Source: Ciona savignyi (taxonomy: Eukaryota > Chordata > Ascidiacea > Phlebobranchia > Cionidae). From it: a stretch of DNA of 64,000 bases. Location: assembly GCA_000149265.1 (NCBI GenBank), contig CH003176.1:393734-457733 (forward strand). Direction: 5' to 3'. Below the pieces are notes generated by a model. It did not search any database and was not told the DNA's origin. It saw only the letters and a list, made by a program, of their open reading frames with translations. Position 1 is the stretch's first letter. Every line of letters starts with the position of its first letter. Of this stretch, positions 1-19,900 are shown piece by piece. The position numbers were made by a program, and so were the translations under genes.

Positions 1-16
1 TCTCATGAATTCTCAG

Positions 17-7006
<6,990 letters not shown>

Positions 7007-7170
7007 CGACAGTTCTGCGTCACGTGACCCGCAGAGCAAAGCACAGGACCTCCGGCCGCAGACGCCGACGGCGTTCTTTCCGAAAGTTTCACAATCAGTG
7101 CTCGATTTCTTGCTATTTCCCTTGTTGTTCGCTTATACCTATCACTTCATACGCGCTCCCGCTTTTGCAC

Positions 7171-7176
7171 AATAAA
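7171..7176 (+). terminator. poly(A) signal of the DAPK-like gene
   Basis: A canonical AATAAA lies 165 bp after the kinase stop codon at 7006, on the same strand, and gives a short 3' UTR. Confidence 0.6.
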
Positions 7177-8540
7177 CGACGCCGTTACTTCATTTATCCG
7201 CTTCGCAAGCGACGACAACATAGTTTCGTGGGAGCCAGATGTGGTCCAAGCAGAATCAACATTTCCAGAAACTCGCCCGCCCCCCGTAGAAATCAAAGTG
7301 TTGTCCTGATATCCGCTGAAATGTTGACTTAGAAGCACACGAACGAATGCTGAATAGCACCTCAATATACAAAGATATCATCTTAACACAGCAAGACCTC
7401 GAACGGCTTGGGACGTGTATTTTCTTCTTGCCGTTATAAAATTCTAATCAAACAAAACGACCCAAACGTTCAGCCCTTTAATAAAATAAGGCGTTTTATT
7501 CATTTAATTGCGTTGACTTTCGCAATGACGTACGCTTGCGGTTTATTCTTTCTAGTACCTGTCAAAGCAATTTGTAATTAATGCCGAAGAATTTGCAGTT
7601 TAGCGCTGTAGTCCAAGCACACATCGTATTGGTTAGTTCTCGCATTTAAAATACTGTATAACAGCAAATACTGTTTTCACCGCTGTATAAATACGTCCCT
7701 TGTACTTGGTGTAAGATCACCGCCACAGACAGCACTTAAACCTTTTGTGTCCCTGGGATCGGTTTGTTTTAGGCTTGGCTTGTGGAAATATTGCACTTGT
7801 GATCGTGACAGATTCTTTCAATGCTACACGCAATCACGACGTCGCAAAAGATTTCTCGAATTTTTGGACTTTATTATATTGATCTTGGCATTATGTTAGC
7901 ACGGAACTCTACAGCCAAACGTGCCTAAATGTCCCTACCGTTTTGTCTGTGTCTGGTCATACGCACCTTGTGTACACAGTAATATAAGAGTAAATTGGTT
8001 ATTCTGTCGATACCACCTGTGATTTGACAGGAGGCCGTTCCGACCTAATGACGTAATATGACAGTTGATTGTTTTTTTTATTGTAATTTTTAGTGGTCAC
8101 ATAGCTTGCGGTACATAACCAACAATATATCTATTTTGTTGTACCATATCGGCCTAACAGACCCACAGAATTGTGCTGCGGTCGTTTGTCGCACTAAAAA
8201 TATAGGCATTGGACGAGGAAGTAAATGCGGAACGGCACTTTAGTTTTCACGGTATATAGTTTCACGGTGGTATAAAATTTTCCACCAAAAATCCACGGGT
8301 TAAAGTGGGAAGTAAAATCCACCAAATTGGTGCAAAATCTCTCAGCATATTTAATATAAATAGCAGTTCAGTTTGACGTAGGTCACTGCTTATAGGAACC
8401 ACTTAATTATTTGAATAACAACGACTTTAACAATTACTAGAAATGTGGCAACACAGTGTGGGGATGGTTAATACTTATTGGTAAACATCAGGAACTACAC
8501 AAAAGTAACATGACCATATTTCCAAACTATGGTGGTGTGA

Positions 8541-8645
8541 AAACGGTTGTGTGAACGAATGGGTAAAGCGTCCGATTCATACACCGATTTCTATATAAAA
8601 ATGCTGTTGTGACGAGCCCACCTGGGTTTTTAACTTGGCCCAGTT
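8541..8645 (+). repeat. SINE-A, tRNA-like
   Basis: This is a degenerate member of a family with 'gtggccgaatggttaacgcgacc' (A-box-like) and 'gagcccatcatgggttcgaaac' (B-box-like) ends. This copy reads 'gaacgaatgggtaaagcg' and 'gacgagcccacctggg'. Confidence 0.5.
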
Positions 8646-9702
8646 AAATTAATTAATCAAAACTGAGCGTGCGTGCCTGCCGAACAAACCCAAATGCAAG
8701 ATTCACTTTGATTACCCTGATATTCCATTTGTCCCGCTCCATGTGGGCATAAATAGTTATTCCTTGTTGGAGCTTCTAGTAATAGCCAGCAATGCTGGAA
8801 ACATGTATTCTGGCGTTGGCTAAGTGGTGTTGCGATAACGTACAACACTCTCATGGGACGCTACTCAATTCAGCCATTCATTCGATTTATTTATAGAAAT
8901 AGAAGCACATGTTCTTGGAGATCTGAGGTTGGTCTAAGCAACATTTACGCAAATACTTTCTTTATCTCTGTTATGCAAACTGTTTTCCCGCTAAACGCTT
9001 ACATAGAATGTCTAAAATTCCTTCAGAAACCACTATTTAAGAATAGAGCTGTGGATTTAGGTTAATTGAACAAGCTTGCAATAAACTTTAGCCCTGGGTC
9101 CCTGCGTAAAGTGGAAATCTTTTCGCAACAAATCAACCAGATAGAACTCAATAAATACTTTTATTTCAAAAAGCTCTAGACAAGTTAAACAAACTGCACA
9201 GATAAACACAATGTGTCGGTATGTGAAGCCATGTAGCCTACATGCACTCTTCCAGCTGTACCAAGATTTGGGTACAGTGCAACAGCCAGTACCTTTCGAC
9301 ACATCCGGACCGGCCTGATATCAATTAATTGCTTAAACTTCATCTAGAACGCAATCTAAACCAAACTAATACAACTTTATTTAAGAACTGCAATATATAT
9401 TTTGTTTTGTTTTTTTGGCGCCAAAACATAAAAAAAAGAAGAATCACCATAAAAATAACAAGTCAACATAAAAATAACAAGTAAACAAAGTGCGAAATGC
9501 ATTTCAATCTTACATACTTTTCGAGCAATAAATCATGCTTTCGTTAGAGAAATGTCAAAAATGCGCAGTTTCTGCGACTCTGCAATAAGATTGTTAAATA
9601 AATTAGTGATACATTTGCGTCCAAATTGCTCGATCAGAATTAATAACAGATACATGTCAGCGATGTCACTTTATAAGTTGCATACGGACACTGTTACTTT
9701 TT

Positions 9703-9815
9703 TTAACTAGCTCAAGTTTCGAACCCATTATGAGTTTGTCAACAAGACCATTTTTGTATAAAATTTTGTATTTGTATCGGTCGCGTTAACCATTCGACCA
9801 AACGACCGTACCGAC
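9703..9815 (-). repeat. SINE-A, tRNA-like
   Basis: It is a reverse-complement copy, recognised from 'agtttcgaacccattatg' and 'cggtcgcgttaaccattcg' at the expected spacing. Confidence 0.6.
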
Positions 9816-9905
9816 TGCCTTGTGATTGCGTAATTAAGCACTATAGCCCACAGCACGACCAGCACCACCTTGCATTATATGCTTGAGTAGTTATTTTGTT
9901 TATCA

Positions 9906-11846
9906 TTAGGTGCTGGCCTTGTTGTTACTGTGTAACCTTGAAGAATAGTAGTCAGTGTCCTGGCCAGCAACTTTGTACCGATATATTTTCCGCACGAATT
10001 GTCTAATCTTTCCGGGGTAGTTTTTTGAGGAGACGGCCGCTCTGTGCAGATCGACCAAACTTATTTCAGGATCGTCTTGATTTAGTTTGTCCAGCAAGTC
10101 TTCTACGGACTTAGCTGTTAGAGATTCCTCGTAAATTGGTAGATCGGAAAGATCCGGCGAATCCGGCGGGGTTGGGAACCGGTCGATAACGGGGGGCGGT
10201 TCGCTTGGTCCCGGCGTGTCGGGCGTCTGCGATTCTTCGTCTGTTGGCGTGGAAGGTTGTTCTGTTTGTTGGAAGATGTTTGGTTTTGCAGATGCCGGCC
10301 TTTCGTGGCCGCTGTTTCGTTCCTTTCCCCCAGTAGTTTCCGCCACCCACATCGCCGTGGCGAATTCTTTATCAGTCGTGTGGTCTCTTGGGGCTGATGA
10401 GGGTCGAACCGGTAGAAGGGGTGATAACGCACGGGGTACTTGAGGAATAACGTGATTTCGGGGTCGCTTTTTCTTCAAAAGTCCTCCTGAGGACGAAGAG
10501 GAGACGCCGCTACCTCGTCTGTGCTTATTTCCAGCATTAGGAATCGGACAATCCGATACCTCCTTTGCAGGTTTACCAGGTCGGCTGGTGGATATCGAAA
10601 ACCGCTTCGCAAACCGTTTATTTTTGTCCAAATTCATAATCTTCGTCTCGACGTTTGGTGAGACTTTTGTTCCCTGAGATTTAAGGATCCTTAATGCCAC
10701 GGGCAACGCGATAGAAGGCGAAAGAATTTCCCTTTGGTTTCGACCTGTAATGAACATTATTTGGTCAATAACAATGCGTATAGCTCCAACAGAAAATAAT
10801 TTTTGTACAATACTACTTTGACCCCAACACTAACCTAAACACCAGACCTATTCCTAACTCCAGGCCCAAGGATACAGACTCGAATGTCATTTACCTTATT
10901 TTATTAGCATTTGTTTCACCATCACTCCGAAATACAGATATAATACAGATATAACGCCATCCCTCCGAAATACAGATATAACATTACTAAACAACTACAA
11001 ACAAAAGTTTTTTTGTTTTTGTTGTGTTTTTAATTTTTTTTAAACGGGGAAGTTTTGAATCCATATTGGGCTCGGCTCGTCTTATAGAATTGGTATATGA
11101 ATCGGTGGAGTAAACCATTCGGCCACCCGGCCGTACGCAGCAATTTTTACCTTTAAGTTTCGCATCTTCTCACGCAACTTTCACCTCCCAGACAACAGAA
11201 GTCCCGTTCCCATGGATCGGTTCAGGATTTCCAACTCGGATACTGCTCATCTTCTCTTCAATCATCGCCGACCTCTCCAATTTCGCCTTCAACCGTTTTG
11301 TTGTGATCATCTGGTCGATAACTACCGACGATGTAATCTGGTAAGAAATTTGATTTAAAATTTTCGGTATAGTAATCAGAGATATACGAGTACAAATTGA
11401 TTCGCCTGCAATCTACAGCCGATTTTTAGAAAAAATCAAGCAATAAAAGATTTCATTTCTTGTGGGTTGTTATTTATTAATATTTGCATATACATTTAAA
11501 TAAGATAAAAAAATAACACCATACGGGGTCACAAATTAGCGTAGCTTGTACTGTATACGGAAGCATTGAAACTAATGTTCACACCGTTTGGTGCATTATT
11601 TATTTTCTATTTTAAATGTAAGTTTTCTGCTATTTTAAAATATATGAAGCCAATGCAACTTAGCATTTAAATGCTGTGGAAATTATAACGCTATCAACAT
11701 TTCACAGCATTATATATAGTTCTTACCTGTCTTTCTTGTCTGCTAATGAAAGCTACTGTTTTCTTCAGGTTCATTTGCTCTTGCTTGTTGGTGTATTGTA
11801 ACGACGATGCGTACTCTCCATAAGACGACGTTTTGCAAAGTGCCAT
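9906..11846 (-). CDS. Uncharacterised Ser/Pro-rich protein, three exons
   Basis: I do not recognise the family. Exon 1 is 11846-11727, exon 2 11337-11185 and the terminal exon ends with the stop at 9906. Exons 1 and 2 join in phase 0 with good GT-AG sites. For the last exon the phase-consistent acceptor is at 10673 (after 'aaatctcag'), which gives about 346 residues. The frame is also open further upstream to about 10800, but the acceptor after 'cattacag' at 10744 would shift phase, so this join is unsettled. The N-terminal 90 residues are charged and probably helical (RLKAKLERSAMIEEKM). The middle is basic and Ser-rich with KKKRPRNH, a possible nuclear signal. The C-terminal third is Pro/Asp-rich, followed by an acidic helix-like EDLLDKLNQDDPEISLVDLH and a basic end. 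No signal peptide or membrane segment is visible. Confidence 0.6.
10815..10985. repeat. Short tandem duplications and MITE-interior-like sequence in an intron
   Basis: The phrase 'ccgaaatacagatataa' occurs twice within 10927-10982, with an extra 'tacagatataa' in between. Just upstream, 10815-10870 carries 'cacctaac/aacctaaac'-type repeats resembling the interior of the MITE-like family. Confidence 0.4.
11041..11137 (-). repeat. SINE-A, tRNA-like
   Basis: This is a degenerate reverse copy with 'aagttttgaatccatattggg' at one end and 'gtaaaccattcggccacccggcc' at the other. It lies in the second intron of the uncharacterised gene. Confidence 0.5.
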
Positions 11847-11896
11847 GTTGAGTTTTCTGCTTCAAGCTATGTGGCGCTCTATGGCTTTTCCAGTGT

Positions 11897-11903
11897 TTAT
11901 ATA
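11897..11903 (-). promoter_or_regulatory. TATA box of the uncharacterised minus-strand gene
   Basis: Read on the minus strand the sequence is 'gctatataaac', about 50 bp before the start codon at 11846. That spacing fits a TATA box with a very short 5' UTR. Confidence 0.5.
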
Positions 11904-13789
11904 GCAACCTGCGGCCTTTTTTTCTTCGCGATTTCCAGTTCAGACGGCGAGTAGCCTTGTTATCTGAATGTACAAAATCAACATTCTGAATTCGTAGTCT
12001 CGATATATTGTTGCTATGCCTTATATCAACACAAGATTAGAGCGAGTTCATAACCTTAAGCTACAAACGAAACGTTTTAAAGCTGAGCTTAAATCCAAAC
12101 ATATATACTCGCCAATAACTTTCGCACTTTAATACGACAAATGTCCGGATTATAATTGTTATTAAATATCGCTACAGGTTACCCAATGTTGTACCCGCAT
12201 CTAGTGTGTATCACTAGGTTACCAAACTTCTACAAAAAAACTTCCATTTCAAGACGTGATTCATGATATTGTCAAAATCACCTGTTATAGCACAAGGAGT
12301 AGCGTACGATCAAATACGGGTCCGAGTAATAAAACAACATTACAATAATGTTGTTGCTTTTAACTTGTTAATACGTCTCGAGTACTTCTATAATCAAAAC
12401 TCAGTGATTTCACACCGTCTGAACAACTTTTCCCACGGATATAACTTTTTGCCGCTACATTTTAGATCTTACTTATTACTCAACTGTCGGCATGGATTTG
12501 GATAAACCAACGCTACCTTTACGATGTTTTACAGTTTGTGCTCCTATGCACCCTTTGATGCACAGCTTTCCCCGAAAGACAAGTTATATATTTCAAATCT
12601 TAAATTAAAGCAAATTAATATGCAAGGTTTAACTCTCACGTCCTATTTCCCACTTTATCTGGTTTGCATTTACTGAGGTTTTGCAGTTTTTATTTTTGCT
12701 GTTTAATAAGTAACTTTTCTATACTCCTTTAATGTAATAAAAGAGCGAAAAAAGAAATTAAATCTCCGCAACTTTTTTTATGTTTCTACCGTTTTCTTTT
12801 AAAAACCATTTGGTGCATTATCACCGCCCCTCAATTACCCTACCCACTTTGGGACATTATTAAACTCGCTCGAACCTTCAACACGCCAATCAAGTTCATT
12901 AGGGTGACTGAATCGCTTCAGCTTAGACATCATGTCCCAAGGTCGACCTTCCACTTTCGACTATAAAACATTGCAGAGAGCTCTTAGGCGCGGCGAAATC
13001 CGCTCGTTATAGCAAACCGCACCGCGCGCGTCTATAGAAAGTGACGGCCCTTGACGCGAGTCGCGCGCGAAGGACTCTGTTTACCGAGCTGTCATAGCAA
13101 ATTTGGTGCACACAACATTTAATAACCAACACAATGTTAGTGTTGTGATCGCCTTAAATGAGGGTCATTGGTGCCGCTTGCATCCGATTATAGCGGCCGA
13201 CTGAAAAAAACAGTTACACCCTGGTGACCTAATATGTATGTTTGTGATATATTGATTTAAGTGAACAATCTTATTCGCCTTTTCTGTCGTGATAACGTTT
13301 TAACCGGTTGCTAAGCAAGCTTTAGTGGGAAATATTGTTAAAAATTTAATCAACACTTAAAAGCAGTGATACACTTATGTCAGCTTTCATAAAAAAACTT
13401 TTGGACCAGTAATGTAATAATGAAATGGCCTAATGAAACATAGTCGTCTCAATTGCCTTTTAGCTCACGTTTTAATAAGATCTTTGGATATTTTTATTTA
13501 AGATAAGTCATCAACAAACTGAACATGTAAAGGAGCTATTCTGCAGTATTATCTTACACTGTAAAATTTAATTGTGACGACACAATCACAAGCAAAGAAT
13601 GTTTTAGTTGCTTGCTGTAGTGCTGGACAGCATTTTAGAGATACATTAATTTAAAACAGTACAAAATCATTCCTAAACGTTAAAATGCCGAACCAAGAAA
13701 AGAAATAATATTTATTAAGCATCTACCAAACTATTGAAGTGAACTTACTTTGGGAATCAGCAAAAAATACGGCTTACCGGTGTTGGTCA

Positions 13790-13905
13790 ACAGACTGGCG
13801 GTTGAGGAACGCTGCTGTGTACTACAACATTTTTTGTTGAGAAACACTGTTTTATACTACAACATTTTTTGGTTGGGAAACACTGCTGTATTCTAAAACA
13901 CGTTG
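13790..13905. repeat. Short imperfect tandem repeat, about three units
   Basis: Units of the type 'gttgagaaacactgctgt-tactacaacatttttt' occur three times in a row with base changes. Confidence 0.6.
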
Positions 13906-15267
13906 TCGTCCGTTTGTTTTTTCACAACACAACTAACTTTTATCGGGTGATCATAAATACGCTTAGTTTTTAAAAAGTTCGTAACTTGACATTTCGCTAA
14001 GTGCTTCACGTCTCTCTGTCATGTCAGCAAACAATGGATTTGGGTGTTTTGATATTTTCACACCTTGTTTATCGTGTTTATTGTCCAGCATTTGCCTACG
14101 TCACTGGGTAATCCTTCCATTGTATTTTTAACACCTTTGGCCTTTTCCGAAATTTTTCGCATTGTTTTGAGTTATTAATAATTCAGATAAGTTTGACCGG
14201 ACCAACTGTTATTTCTAACTTTAGTTTAATACGCTTTCTATGGCGTCTACGATCCGTCGAAATACGTTACCCGTCTTTATCAAAGCAAAAAAACAATTCT
14301 TAATCCTTTCCATATTTCCTAGAGCTTAGTCATGGATTAAGAATGAGATAATTGTTTATACACGACTGTTGGTGTATGTCCTCGTACCTTTAAGCAAACA
14401 TTACGCTTTATTAGTTTGAATACGAGGGCATTGATTCAATGAAACCTTTGAAAATCTCGTCTCCGATACGACTGGAATAAAGAATCGGCGAAGATAAAAA
14501 TACTCAATCAAAATAAAGATGATAGACTGGTGTAAGTATATCCTGTGTTATTTGTGCTCTTATTTGTTGTGTTTTTAGATTTCGAAATACATAAAAAGAC
14601 CGCCGCTGTTATTTTGGCTAAAATTTTGTTAACATATTACTTTTGTTGCCTAATACTTCAAATATATGCGCTTTGTTTGCCATTATCGCTCATTTGGTCT
14701 TTAACCGAAGGTTTGTTAAATTGAATCCAACCGCTAACTATAGTCGGCCATTTCTTTAAAAATGCATCAAAAGACTGCCGCTATTATTCTCACTAGAATT
14801 TGTTACATATTATATTACTTTGTTACCCAATGCTTGTCAATTTGGAGCTTTTTGTTCGGGTTACTGTTTTGTTCGTTTCGTTTCCAATGCCCTATGAAAT
14901 GCTTTGCAAAGCAAGTGTGAAAAATTTTTTTTCGTCTAACGCTTTGACCTGTGTGTTTTGTTTGTCCGAAATAACTTTAGAAGAGTTGTCAAATTGGAAT
15001 AATAAAAATAATGTGGTAGACAACCATATAACTCAATACTTTAAAACCCCAAATTAGGGTTTTACCCCGTGAAAATACCCTATTCTCGTGAAATACTTAT
15101 TTTTTTAGCCTATTTTATAAATGAATGACCCCAACCTAATTACCCAATTTTGAATTAATTTTGTATTATGTTAGGTAACTCACAATATATGTTAAAATAA
15201 GTCTCCTTCTTTATTTACCCAGGCAAATACAAACAGTTTTGTGAATGTATTTTTCGTGAATATATGA

Positions 15268-15510
15268 TAAGGATAGAATATTCATGTTAATCTCCGTTAA
15301 TGGGAAAACCAAGGGGGTTAACACACGGGCAATCGTCAGATCACCTCGCGCCCACCGTTAGGTTACCAGAGCTATTGTTGTGTGTTTTATAATTAAGACA
15401 TTTCTTCAATTTAGTAGAACCCAATAATCCGCTGGGTTTATAAGCAATGTCCGTTAAGTGCACTGTCCTAGGACAAAACCGACCAGCTAGCTACCATCCG
15501 ACAGAAATCA
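15268..15510 (-). repeat. SINE-B, nearly full-length
   Basis: It contains the full block order: 'tgttaatctccgttaatggg', 'accaagggggttaacac', 'cgggcaatcgtcagatcacc', 'ggttaccagagctattg', 'aacccaataatccgctggg' and 'gtccgttaagtgcac'. It pairs in inverted orientation with the copy at 16265-16565. Confidence 0.7.
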
Positions 15511-15850
15511 CATAGAAGGACAGCACACCGTATTAATACCTCTAGTAAATCAACTGCTGGCATTAGGTAACCTGCTGATTTCCCTTCATATAGCGCCCAG
15601 CTGCATGTTCTTATTTACGGGAATTAACATGAATATCCTTAACTATCCTAAAATCTGAATTAAACCAAAGATCTGAGACTGAATTTAGAAAACACTAATG
15701 GTCAAAAATAAATCTCAACCACAAATAAACTCTTTAAATTACCAGCAAAGAAATATCCATCAATGTCAAGTTAATTTCAAGACACTATTTGATCAAGCGA
15801 CTGAGACTTCTTAACTAACCTGCTTTGTTTCTTATTTAAAAAAATTTAAT

Positions 15851-15950
15851 GTGCTCAGTTTCGATCCGTTGGTGGTCTTGTCATTATTCGTCACTAAGCC
15901 GTTTTTCGGTGTATGAACTAATCGCGTTAACCATTCGGCCACACGACCAT
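15851..15950 (-). repeat. SINE-A, tRNA-like
   Basis: This reverse copy begins 'cagtttcgatccgttggtgg' and ends 'gcgttaaccattcggccacac'. Confidence 0.6.
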
Positions 15951-16264
15951 TTCAGCTTAATTTTTTAAGGTTCATTAATTTTTTTATATTTTTAAGGTTC
16001 ATTAAAGATTTTATGGGTCCCGAAAATGTGGAAAATACGTTTTACCTATGTTTTTCAACCCCTTTTTTAAATCTCGTTGGTTCCTAAATTTTGTAAAATA
16101 AATTGCCGTAGTAAGTTACCAACATGGCATTTAGCATTGCTAAACGTTTTAACCTGATTAAGAAATCCTTTTTTACCAAAGAGAGGGCGACACGGTATGC
16201 CTGTAAGGATCATGACAGAGATCAAAAAGCAAAAAAAAAAGAGTAAAACAAGTTATGATCATCC

Positions 16265-16565
16265 TAGTCCGACCGGTTAGTCTAGTGGTTTAATGCGTCG
16301 CCTTGCCATCGAAAGGTTGCATGCTCGAAATTGGTCGCTAGTTAATAAGTTGTGTCTTTGGAAAAGGCACTTAACGGGTAATGGCTAAACCCAGCGGATT
16401 AATGGGGTTTACAAAATTGATGAAACGTGTAAATCAAACATAATACACTGTAATAGCTCCGGTAACCCCGGCGGTGGGCGTGAGGTGATTTTACGATTGC
16501 CCGTGTGTTAACCCCCCTTGGTTTTCCCATTCACGGGGATAAACATGAATATCATATCCCTAACA
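16265..16565 (+). repeat. SINE-B, full-length forward copy
   Basis: Here the element reads in its transcription sense. It starts with a tRNA-like head ('gaccggttagtctagtgg' as A-box-like, 'ggttgcatgctcgaaattgg' as B-box-like), runs through 'ggcacttaacgg', 'ggttttcccattcacgggg' and ends 'gaatatcatatcc'. This is the best copy for defining the family. Confidence 0.75.
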
Positions 16566-16954
16566 TAATTGTGTTTTCTTAGAATCGTTACGATCCACTA
16601 GCAATCGAATTTTTTAAGGTTACCTATTACAGGAACAAATAATTTCATTTTATATATAGCACCAATCACCCCTTTCCTGTACATGACCCATTGCTACATT
16701 TTGTGTATAACGTAGTACGATTTATGTACAGGTTTCTTTTATTTGGTTTCAGGATATTAAATTTAAATTTTCGTGCTCCATGTAGACTTTTTACCATGAA
16801 ACGTACTCTATATGATGTCATTAGCAACCAGCTGATTGCCCTTTTTTTCTCTATTTTCAAAATAACCAACAACTTTATCGTTTGACTGCTCAGTATACGG
16901 TGTCTTGCATGTCGGATCGCGTATAACGCGAATTGGGTGGATAATTTTGCTGTG

Positions 16955-19900
16955 GCTAATCTCTTGACTCGAAATATCATATATATCTAAATGTTTAATT
17001 GAATATGTGGAAAATAAATAGTAGCTTGGAAGTAAAATACCACACATGAATATCTAAGCTTTTAGTAGATATATCCAGCCACATAATAAAATATATCACA
17101 TAAGGATAGGTATTACTAACTTTTAAAATGTAAATGTTAATATTCGTATCTTTTTTGTAGTTAAATAAACTAATGGCAATGGAGTTACAAATCTTAGTCT
17201 TTGCCACAATCCGTGAATAAATTTCGGTGACAATTTTTTACTGTTATACCACAGACGGCAAACAACCGCATGTTAAACACTTGGCCTCGCGTTTTTCCAC
17301 ATCGCGAGGTAAATTGCATTCTAATCTGAATGTGGGTCGGTAATTGGGTCTTGTAGCATTAATATTTTGCTGCAAAATTAGCCATGCAAGTTTGTTATTT
17401 AAGGTACAAACAAAGCATAACCCTCCGTATGAAACAGAACCCTTTACAACAACATATTCGCTAGAATGAAAAATTTCTCTGGATTGTTTGCGTTAAGCTT
17501 TACCACCAACAAAAAACATCCGCTCAATCAGGGATATACGCTTTCCTCATTGCTAGAAAACGTGCTGAGCCCAAAAAAGTTGGAACGAGTCATACTATTA
17601 TCGAGATGCGACGAGTGAAAATGGGAAGTATTTCGCACGAAGCTACTCTTTCGGATAAACAAGCACCAAAGCTTGCCTTATTTTAAGTATCGTAATCTGA
17701 AGTGGTTAAAACTTTTCTGGTGCAAACTTTTCAAGGAACGATATCTTTATTAAGGCAAAGGCGTACATGAATGTCCAAGATTTCAGATGGATATATGTTC
17801 CGGCAAAAAAACAAATATATCACATAAGGATGGATATCTTAGTTCTAACTTTCAAAGTGTACATTTTAAGATTGTTATTTTTTTGTAGGTATAAATAAAC
17901 TAATGGCCCCAGAGTTACAAATCTAAATCTTGCCCATATTCCGTGAATAAATTTTGCGACTAATTTTTTTACTATGATACCACGTACCTCAAACAATCGT
18001 TATACGTTATAGTTATAAGACTTCACCTCGCGTTTTCCACTTCTCGAGGTAAATTGCATTCTAATCTGAATGTGGGTCGGTATTTGGGTGTTGTAGCATT
18101 ACAGTGTTGCTGTAAGATTAGCCATGCAAGTTCGTTATCTTAGGTCCAAACAACGCGCAACCCTGCGTATATGAAACCGAACCTTCACAACAGCATATTC
18201 GCTAGAATAGAAAATTCCACTGGATAGTTGCGTTAAGCTTTAACCACCAACAAAAAAACATCCGCTCAATCAGGGATATACGCTTTCCGTAATGTGAGAG
18301 AACGTGCTGAGCCCAAGGAATGCTGGAACGAGTCATACTATTATCGAGATGCGACGAGTGAAAATGGGAAGTATTTCGCACGAAGCGACTCTTTCGGATA
18401 AACAAGCCCCAAAGCTTGCCTTATTTTGCGTATCGTAATCTGAAGTGGTTAAAACGTTTCTGGTGCAAACTTTTTCAAGAAACGATATCTTTATTAAGGC
18501 AAAGGCCCTCAACGTATATTGGAGGCTGCAGTTACCGCACTGAAAGTTGTTATTTTATGAGGCATAAACATAAATATCCTAATAAACCCTTAACTTGAAA
18601 TATCATCTATACCTAAATTTTCAGTTAATTTTGTTGGCAAAAAGTAGTAGCTTGTACGTAAAATATACCGTACATGAATGTCCAAGCTTTCAGATGGATA
18701 TGTCCCGCCAAAAAAACACAAATATATTACATAAGAATGGATATCTTAGTTCTAACTTTAAAAATATACATTTTCAGATTGTTATCTTTTTTGTTGGTAT
18801 AAATACATTAATAACCCCATAGTTACAAATCTAATTCTTGCCCATATTCCGTAAATAAATTTTTGGGACTAATTTTTTTACTGTGATACAACGTATCGCA
18901 AGCAACCGTTATAGTTAAAACACTTCACCTCGCGTTTTCCACCTCTCGAGGTAAAGAAAATACATTTTAATCTAAACGTGGGTCGGTAATCGGGTATTGT
19001 AGCATTACAGTATTGCTGCAAGATTAGACATGCATGTTCGTTATCTTAGGTTCAAACAAAGCATAACCCTCCGTATGAAACACAACCTTCACAACAACAT
19101 ATTCGCTATAATGGAAAATTCCACTAGATATTTTGCGTTAAGCTTTAACCACAAACAAAAAACATCCGCTCAATCAGGGATATACGCTTTCCGTAATGCT
19201 AGAGAACGTGCTGAGCCCAAGGAAAGTTGGAATGAGTCATACTATTATCGAGATGCGACGAGTGAAAATGGGAAGTATTTCGCACGAAGCTACTCTTTCG
19301 GATAAACAAGCACCAAAGCTTGCCTTATTTTAAGCATCGTCATCTTAAGTGGTTAAAACGTTTCTGGTGCAATGTTTTCAAGGAACGATACCTTTATTTA
19401 AGCAAAAGCTCCTAAAGTATTTTGGAGGCCCTAACTAACCGCACTGAAAGTTGTTATTTTATTAGGCATAAACATAAATATCCTAATAATCCCTTGACTT
19501 GAAATATCATATTTAACTAAGGTTTCAGTTAATTCTGTTGGCAATAAGTAGTAGCTTGGTCGTAAAATACCGTACATGAATGTCAAAGCTTTCAGATGGA
19601 TATGTCCCGCCAAAAAACAAATATGTAACATAAGGATGGATGTCTTAGTTCTAACTTTCAAACTGTACATTTTAAGATTGTTATATTTTTTGTAGGTAAA
19701 TAAAGTAATAACCCCATAGTTACAAATCTAAATCTTGCCCATATTCCGTGAATAAATTTTGGGGACTAATTTTTTTACTGTGATACAACGTACCGCAAGC
19801 AACCGTTATAGTTAAAACACTTCACCTCTCGTTTTCCACCTCTCGAGGTAAAGAAAATACATTTTAATCTGAACGTGGGTCGGTAATCAGGTATTGTAGC

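Larger units (their letters stand above)
7177..9905. other. Intergenic between DAPK-like gene and the 10 kb gene
   Basis: No coding exon with splice support was found. The stretch holds two tRNA-like SINE-A copies (8541-8645 forward, 9703-9815 reverse) and AT-rich sequence with short internal duplications near 9455-9485. Confidence 0.5.
11910..16954. other. Gene-free stretch
   Basis: I see no supported exon in 5 kb. It contains an imperfect ~45 bp triplication around 13790-13905 ('actacaacattttttggttg' type), SINE-A at 15851-15950, and two oppositely oriented SINE-B copies at 15268-15510 and 16265-16565. Open frames such as the 85-codon one at 14800 are AT-rich and have no splice or homology support. 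Confidence 0.5.

Noticed and set aside
7786-7812. 'atattgcacttgt' resembles the 5' part of miR-92/miR-25
   Set aside because: Similarity stops after about 13 bases and the flanks do not form a hairpin with a matching star strand by eye.
12960-13090. GC-rich segment with 'gactataaaac' that could be a promoter
   Set aside because: No exon or other gene signal follows on either strand within a plausible distance.
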